A stretch of 46,443 nucleotides of DNA from Alphaproteobacteria bacterium (GTDB lineage Bacteria > Pseudomonadota > Alphaproteobacteria > Micropepsales > Micropepsaceae). This document shows positions 42,588 to 46,443 of this stretch, one piece after another. Every line of letters begins with the position of its first letter. Positions within the stretch are counted from its first letter, which is position 1. Where the stretch lies: assembly GCA_018971835.1 (NCBI GenBank), contig JAGWZW010000021.1, positions 1 through 46,443 of the forward strand, written 5' to 3'. Made by a program: the position numbers and the translations under genes. The notes below the pieces were generated by a model. That model did not search any database. It had not been told where the DNA came from and worked only from the letters and a program-made list of their open reading frames with translations.

Positions 42588-43361
42588 ATGAGCCTCGCCA
42601 TCAACTGGATCGGCCTTTCGACCATCATCCGGCGCGAAGTTTCGCGGCTGATGCGCGTGCCCATCCAGGCCTTCCTGGCGCCGTGGATTTCGGCGCTGCT
42701 CTTCATCTTCATCTTCGGCTATGTGGTGGGCGGGCGCATTTCGCTGATCGCCGGGCACCGCTATATGGATTTCGTGCTGCCGGGCATCGTGATGCTGAAC
42801 GTGGTCAATGCCGCGTTCCTGCAGGCTTCGTCCCAGGTCTATTTCGCGCGCTTCATGCGCTACATCGAGGAGGCGCTGGTGTCGCCGCTCTCCTATGCCG
42901 AGATGATCCTGGGCGTGATTGCGGTGGTCATCATCCGCTCGCTGGCGACGGCGATCGGCATCCTCATCATCGCCGCCCTGTTCGGCGCGGCGCGCATCAG
43001 CGGCATCGGCGAGTTCGTGTTCTGGATTCTGCTGGTGGCCGTGGTCTTCGGGCTGATCGGCCAGATCGTGGGGCTGTGGGCCAACAATTTCGAGCAGCTC
43101 ACCATCCTCAACATTTTCTTCATCACGCCGCTTTCCTTCGTGGGCGGGGTGTTCAACACGGTGTCGATGCTGCCGGCCTGGCTGCGCTGGATGGCGTGGG
43201 GCAATCCGTTCTTCTATTTCATCAACGGGCTTCGCCACTCCATGATCGGCTTCACCGAGGCACCGGAAGGGCTGGGCGCAGCGGTGACGATGACACTGGC
43301 CTGCGTGCTCGGCGTTGTCGTCTGGCGGCTTTACAAGGTGGGCTACGGCCTCAGGGAGTAA
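42588..43361 (+). CDS. ABC-2 type membrane permease
   Basis: The 257-residue inner-membrane protein has about six hydrophobic segments, for example FLAPWISALLFIFIFGYVVG, AVVIIRSLATAIGILIIAAL, FWILLVAVVFGLIGQIVG and AAVTMTLACVLGVVVW. It has the ABC-2 signature region around LNIFFITPLSFVGGVF and LPAWLRWMAWGNPFFYFING. YadH-like. It pairs with the preceding ATPase, with the start 4 bp after its stop, to form an exporter. Substrate unknown. Confidence 0.92.
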   Translation: MSLAINWIGLSTIIRREVSRLMRVPIQAFLAPWISALLFIFIFGYVVGGRISLIAGHRYMDFVLPGIVMLNVVNAAFLQASSQVYFARFMRYIEEALVSPLSYAEMILGVIAVVIIRSLATAIGILIIAALFGAARISGIGEFVFWILLVAVVFGLIGQIVGLWANNFEQLTILNIFFITPLSFVGGVFNTVSMLPAWLRWMAWGNPFFYFINGLRHSMIGFTEAPEGLGAAVTMTLACVLGVVVWRLYKVGYGLRE

Positions 43362-43378
43362 CGCGGCAGGAGGTGGAA

Positions 43379-44104
43379 ATGGCGCGCAATGCCACCGTGG
43401 CGGTCGTCGGTGCCGGAGACTATATCGGCGCCGCCATCGCCAAGCGTTTCGCGGCCGAGGGCTATCTGGTGTTCGCCGGCCGGCGTACCGCGGACAAGCT
43501 CGCGCGGCTGAAGGCGGAGATCGAAGCCGCCGGCGGGCGCTGCGAGGTGCGCGGCCTGGACGCCCGCAAGGAAGACGAGATCGTCACCTTTCTCAGCGAA
43601 GCCGATGAAGCCGCGCCGCTCGAAGCCTGCATCTTCAATGTCGGCGCCAATGTGAATTTCCCGCTCACCGAGACCACCGAGCGCGTCTTCCGCAAGGTGT
43701 GGGAAATGGCCTGCTACGCGGGCTTCCTCACCGGCCGCGAGGCAGCGCGGGCCATGCTGCCGCGCGGGCAGGGCTCGATCTTCTTTACCGGCGCCACCGC
43801 CTCCTTGCGCGGCGGCAGCGGTTATGCGGCCTTCGCCAGCGCGAAGTTCGGCCTGCGCGCGGTCGCGCAATCGATGGCGCGCGAGCTGGGGCCGCAGAAC
43901 ATCCACGTCGCGCATCTGGTGATCGACGCCGGCGTCGATACGGCGTTCGTGCGCGAGCGCATCAGGGCGCGGGGCAACGAGCCGGCGCCCGGCCAGCTGA
44001 TGAATCCGGCGTCGATCGCCGAAACCTACTGGCTGCTGCACAACCAGCCGCGCGATGCCTGGACCTTCGAACTCGACCTTCGGCCCAGCGGGGAGAAATG
44101 GTGA
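43379..44104 (+). CDS. Short-chain dehydrogenase-fold protein with altered active site
   Basis: The 241-residue protein has an SDR Rossmann fold with VAVVGAGDYIGAAIAKRFA as nucleotide site. Its active site deviates. At the YxxxK position it reads FASAK (Phe152, Lys156), so the catalytic tyrosine is replaced. By alignment of IFFTGATASLRGG with the usual ISS strand, the catalytic serine position is Ala139. Such proteins may bind NAD(P) without normal catalysis, or use another residue. The ATG at 43379 follows GGCAGGAGGTGG and 17 bp after the ABC permease, and its stop overlaps the next gene by TGATG, so it may be co-transcribed with both. Function unknown. Confidence 0.85.
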   Translation: MARNATVAVVGAGDYIGAAIAKRFAAEGYLVFAGRRTADKLARLKAEIEAAGGRCEVRGLDARKEDEIVTFLSEADEAAPLEACIFNVGANVNFPLTETTERVFRKVWEMACYAGFLTGREAARAMLPRGQGSIFFTGATASLRGGSGYAAFASAKFGLRAVAQSMARELGPQNIHVAHLVIDAGVDTAFVRERIRARGNEPAPGQLMNPASIAETYWLLHNQPRDAWTFELDLRPSGEKW

Positions 44105-44715
44105 TGGCGAAGGCGGAATTCCTGTTCGATTTCGGCAGCCCCAACGCCTATCTGGCCCACAAGGTGCTGCCCGAAATCGAGGCGCGCACCGGCGTCCAAT
44201 TCGATTATGTGCCGATCCTGCTTGGCGGCGTCTTCAAGCTCACGGGCAACAAATCCCCGATGCTTGCCTTCGCCGGAATCCGCAACAAGCTGGAGTACGA
44301 GCAGCTGGAGACGCAGCGCTTCGTCGCCCGCCACAACCTGACCGCGTTCCGCTTCAACCCGAACTTCCCGGTCAACACGCTGACCATCATGCGCGGCGCG
44401 CTGGCGGCGCAGGAGCAAGGCTGCTTCGCCCCGTACCTCGAAGCGATGTTCCGCGCCATGTGGGAAGAGGGCCTGAAGCTGGACGAGCCGGAGGTGATCG
44501 GCGCCACGCTCGAGCGGGCGGGGCTGGACGGGGCCGGGCTGCTCGCCCTGACCCAGGACCAGAACGTCAAGGCCAAGCTTGCGGCCAATACCGAAGCCGC
44601 CGTGGCGCGCGGGGTGTTCGGCGCCCCCAGCTTCTTCGTGGGCGGCGAGCTTTTCTTCGGCAAGGACCGGCTTGGCGCGGTCGAGGACGAGCTTCGCAAG
44701 ATGTCGCAGCCGTAA
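44104..44715 (+). CDS. DsbA-fold 2-hydroxychromene-2-carboxylate isomerase-like protein
   Basis: The 203-residue protein has the NahD/kappa-GST signature FLFDFGSPNAYLA with the likely catalytic serine Ser12, FRFNPNFPVNTLTIMRGALA in the helical domain, and RGVFGAPSFFVGGELFFGKDRL at the C-terminus. NahD isomerises 2-hydroxychromene-2-carboxylate in naphthalene breakdown with glutathione. Many family members are found outside such pathways and act as glutathione-dependent isomerases or transferases. There is no other naphthalene gene here. It is coupled to the SDR-like gene by TGATG. The specific reaction is unknown. Confidence 0.85.
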   Translation: MAKAEFLFDFGSPNAYLAHKVLPEIEARTGVQFDYVPILLGGVFKLTGNKSPMLAFAGIRNKLEYEQLETQRFVARHNLTAFRFNPNFPVNTLTIMRGALAAQEQGCFAPYLEAMFRAMWEEGLKLDEPEVIGATLERAGLDGAGLLALTQDQNVKAKLAANTEAAVARGVFGAPSFFVGGELFFGKDRLGAVEDELRKMSQP

Positions 44716-44879
44716 TCCCGCAAGCTGCGGAAATTCCTTCGTCCCTCATGGACATTGCCGGGACGGCGCCTCTATTCTCGCGCCGTTCGCGACCACATTG
44801 AGGCCTGAATCTCCTGCCAGAAACGGCCCCGCTGGCCGCCATGCCGATTCCGCGTTCCGCTTTCCGAGGGTTGAATTCC

Positions 44880-45437
44880 ATGATCCGCCATTCCGTACGT
44901 ACCAGCCTGTTTGCCGTCCTTGCCGCAGGCGCGCTGCTTGGCACGCTGTCGTCTGCCGCTTCCGCCGCCGGCCAGGACAAGCCGGCGAATCTGGGCGCCT
45001 TCAAAAGCTGGACGGCCTACGCCACGGGCACCGGCGACAGCCGCACCTGCTACGCCCTGGCCCAGCCCGCTTCCAGCCTGCCCAAGCACGCCAAGCGCGA
45101 CCCCATCTTCTTCCTCGTCAGCGACTGGCCGGCCCGCAAGGCCAAGGCCGAAACCGAGGTGGTGCCGGGCTACAAATACAAAGACGGCAGCAAGGTCACC
45201 GTCGAGGTCGGCCCGGACAAGTTCACCTTCTTCACCAAGGACGACGGCAAGGGCGGCGACGGCACCGCCTGGATCGAGGATCTCGCCAGCGAGGGCCGGC
45301 TGGTGGACGCCATGCGCCGTGGCGCCCAGATGAGCGTGACCGGCACCTCCGCGCGCGGCACGCTGACCCGGGACACCTACTCGCTGGGCGGCATTTCCGA
45401 GGCGCTGGACGCTATCCACAAGGCCTGCGGGATGTGA
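44880..45437 (+). CDS. IalB-family exported protein
   Basis: The 185-residue protein has a signal peptide (SLFAVLAAGALLGTLSSAAS with cleavage near ASAAG). An invasion-associated locus B-like domain follows: FKSWTAYATGTGDSRTCYAL, DPIFFLVSDWPA, GPDKFTFFTKDDGKGGDGTA and an ending in IHKACGM. IalB proteins are common in alphaproteobacteria and probably periplasmic; the function is poorly defined. The ATG at 44880 follows CGAGGG; an in-frame ATG at 44841 lies upstream of that site and would bury the signal peptide, so it is rejected. It precedes rlmN by 42 bp. Confidence 0.83.
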   Translation: MIRHSVRTSLFAVLAAGALLGTLSSAASAAGQDKPANLGAFKSWTAYATGTGDSRTCYALAQPASSLPKHAKRDPIFFLVSDWPARKAKAETEVVPGYKYKDGSKVTVEVGPDKFTFFTKDDGKGGDGTAWIEDLASEGRLVDAMRRGAQMSVTGTSARGTLTRDTYSLGGISEALDAIHKACGM

Positions 45438-45479
45438 GGGCGGCGGGACATCGGCCCGCCCGCACCCTATATTAGGCGC

Positions 45480-46443
45480 ATGGACACGACCTCTCTCATC
45501 GGCCTCGGGTTCGCCGAGCTGAAGGCCGCGCTGGCGGATGCCGGCGTGGACCCCAAGGCCGCGCCCATGCGCGCGCGCCAGCTCTGGAACTGGGCCTATG
45601 TCCACGGTGCGCGGGATTTCGCCGCCATGACCAACCTGGCCAAGGGCTTCCGGGCAGAGATGGAGGCGCGCTTCACCCTGGCCCGGCCGGAGGTGGTGAC
45701 CGAGCAGATTTCCAGCGACGGCACGCGCAAATGGCTGCTCAAGTCCGGCGGGCAGGAGTTCGAGACGGTCTATATCCCCGAGGCGGACCGGGGCACGCTG
45801 TGCGTCTCCTCGCAGGTCGGTTGCACACTCAACTGCCGCTTCTGCCACACCGGCACGCAGGCGCTGGTGAGGAACCTCACGTCCATGGAAATCGTGGGGC
45901 AGGTGATGGTGGCGCGGGACTCGCTCGAAGACTGGCCGTCCACCGCCGAACCCCGCCGCATCACCAACGTGGTGATGATGGGCATGGGCGAGCCGCTCTA
46001 CAATTTCGACAATGTGAAAGCCGCGCTGGCGATCGTCACCGATGGCGATGGGCTGGCGCTCTCCAAGCGCCGCGTCACGCTGTCCACCGCGGGCGTGGTG
46101 CCGATGATTCCGCGCGCAGGCGCGGAGATCGGCTCAGCGCTCGCCATCTCGCTGCATGCGGTGCGCGACGAGGTGCGCGACGTGATCGTGCCCATCAACA
46201 AGAAATACAAGATCGCGGAACTGTTGCAGGCCTGCCGCGATTATCCGGGGCTTTCCAATGCGCGGCGCATCACCTTCGAATATGTGATGCTGAAGGGCGT
46301 GAATGACAGCCTTGCCGACGCGCGCGAGCTGGTGCGCATCATCCGGGGCATTCCGGCCAAGATCAACCTGATCCCGTTCAATCCCTGGCCCGGCGCGCCC
46401 TATGAATGCTCCGACTGGGCGCAGATCGAGAAGTTTGCCGAGA
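45480..46443 (+). CDS. rlmN: 23S rRNA (adenine-2503)/tRNA adenine C2-methyltransferase RlmN, partial
   Basis: The frame is open to the end of the window (321 codons seen, 3' end missing). It is a radical-SAM enzyme with the cluster motif Cys115-x3-Cys119-x2-Cys122 ([14 protein letters not shown]), then [20 protein letters not shown] and [19 protein letters not shown]. RlmN methylates A2503 of 23S rRNA and A37 of some tRNAs, and needs a second catalytic cysteine near the C-terminus, which is outside the window. The N-terminal helical domain begins at ATG 45480. Family identity is clear. Confidence 0.95.
   Translation, partial: MDTTSLIGLGFAELKAALADAGVDPKAAPMRARQLWNWAYVHGARDFAAMTNLAKGFRAEMEARFTLARPEVVTEQISSDGTRKWLLKSGGQEFETVYIPEADRGTLCVSSQVGCTLNCRFCHTGTQALVRNLTSMEIVGQVMVARDSLEDWPSTAEPRRITNVVMMGMGEPLYNFDNVKAALAIVTDGDGLALSKRRVTLSTAGVVPMIPRAGAEIGSALAISLHAVRDEVRDVIVPINKKYKIAELLQACRDYPGLSNARRITFEYVMLKGVNDSLADARELVRIIRGIPAKINLIPFNPWPGAPYECSDWAQIEKFAE

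Noticed and set aside
44104-44715. Evidence for a naphthalene degradation pathway
   Set aside because: Only one NahD-like protein is present with no dioxygenase or other nah genes nearby; this family is widespread outside naphthalene pathways.

Overview
The window looks like part of a chromosome from a GC-rich alphaproteobacterium that lives on lignin-derived aromatics. Pointers are the protocatechuate 4,5-cleavage (lig) genes, a sphingomonad/caulobacter-style TonB-dependent receptor, an IalB-family exported protein next to rlmN, and tight operons with ATGA/GTGA/TGATG overlaps. I cannot fix the order or genus from sequence alone. All calls come from reading translations and motifs by eye; no database search was run.

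Layout. (1) 1-6994, plus strand: a seven-gene one-carbon operon with a corrinoid protein (C-terminus only), a UroD-fold methyltransferase, a small MetH-activation-domain-like protein, a 2Fe-2S/ASKHA corrinoid reactivase, a pterin-binding methyltransferase, an amidohydrolase and FolD. This is the parts list of a cobalamin-dependent demethylase that passes methyl groups to tetrahydrofolate. (2) 7007-11072: a LysR regulator divergent from a UbiD-family decarboxylase, a small exported protein and a zinc alcohol dehydrogenase. (3) 11320-14930: an AraC regulator and a TonB-dependent receptor. (4) 15024-20177: hydroxycinnamate side-chain removal (alpha/beta hydrolase, acyl-CoA synthetase, MarR repressor with a clear operator, aldehyde dehydrogenase, hydroxycinnamoyl-CoA hydratase-lyase). 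(5) 20368-33708: a first ligAB pair, an AraC regulator with pobA, and a long operon ligA-ligB-ligC-AKR-ligK-ligU-DUF1932 dehydrogenase-ligJ-ligI, then vanillin dehydrogenase and a MarR regulator. (6) 33786-39654: amine/polyamine catabolism (two class III aminotransferases, a PuuC-like aldehyde dehydrogenase and a PuuA-like glutamate-amine ligase). (7) 39655-40121: a stretch with no convincing gene. (8) 40122-46443: housekeeping-like genes (asparaginase, RNA methyltransferase, ABC-2 exporter, SDR, DsbA-like isomerase, IalB, rlmN).

How it fits together. Ferulate or p-coumarate is activated to the CoA thioester and cut to vanillin or 4-hydroxybenzaldehyde plus acetyl-CoA. The aldehydes are oxidised to vanillate or 4-hydroxybenzoate. 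PobA turns 4-hydroxybenzoate into protocatechuate, and LigAB-C-I-U-J-K take protocatechuate to pyruvate and oxaloacetate. The one step without a standard enzyme here is vanillate O-demethylation: I see neither the oxygenase VanAB nor the THF-dependent LigM. The corrinoid operon at the left end is an obvious candidate for that step, or for demethylating another methoxylated or methylated substrate. An aerobic, oxygenase-rich lignin island carrying an anaerobe-style cobalamin demethylase with its own reactivation proteins and an uncharacterised amidohydrolase is the most interesting feature of the window.
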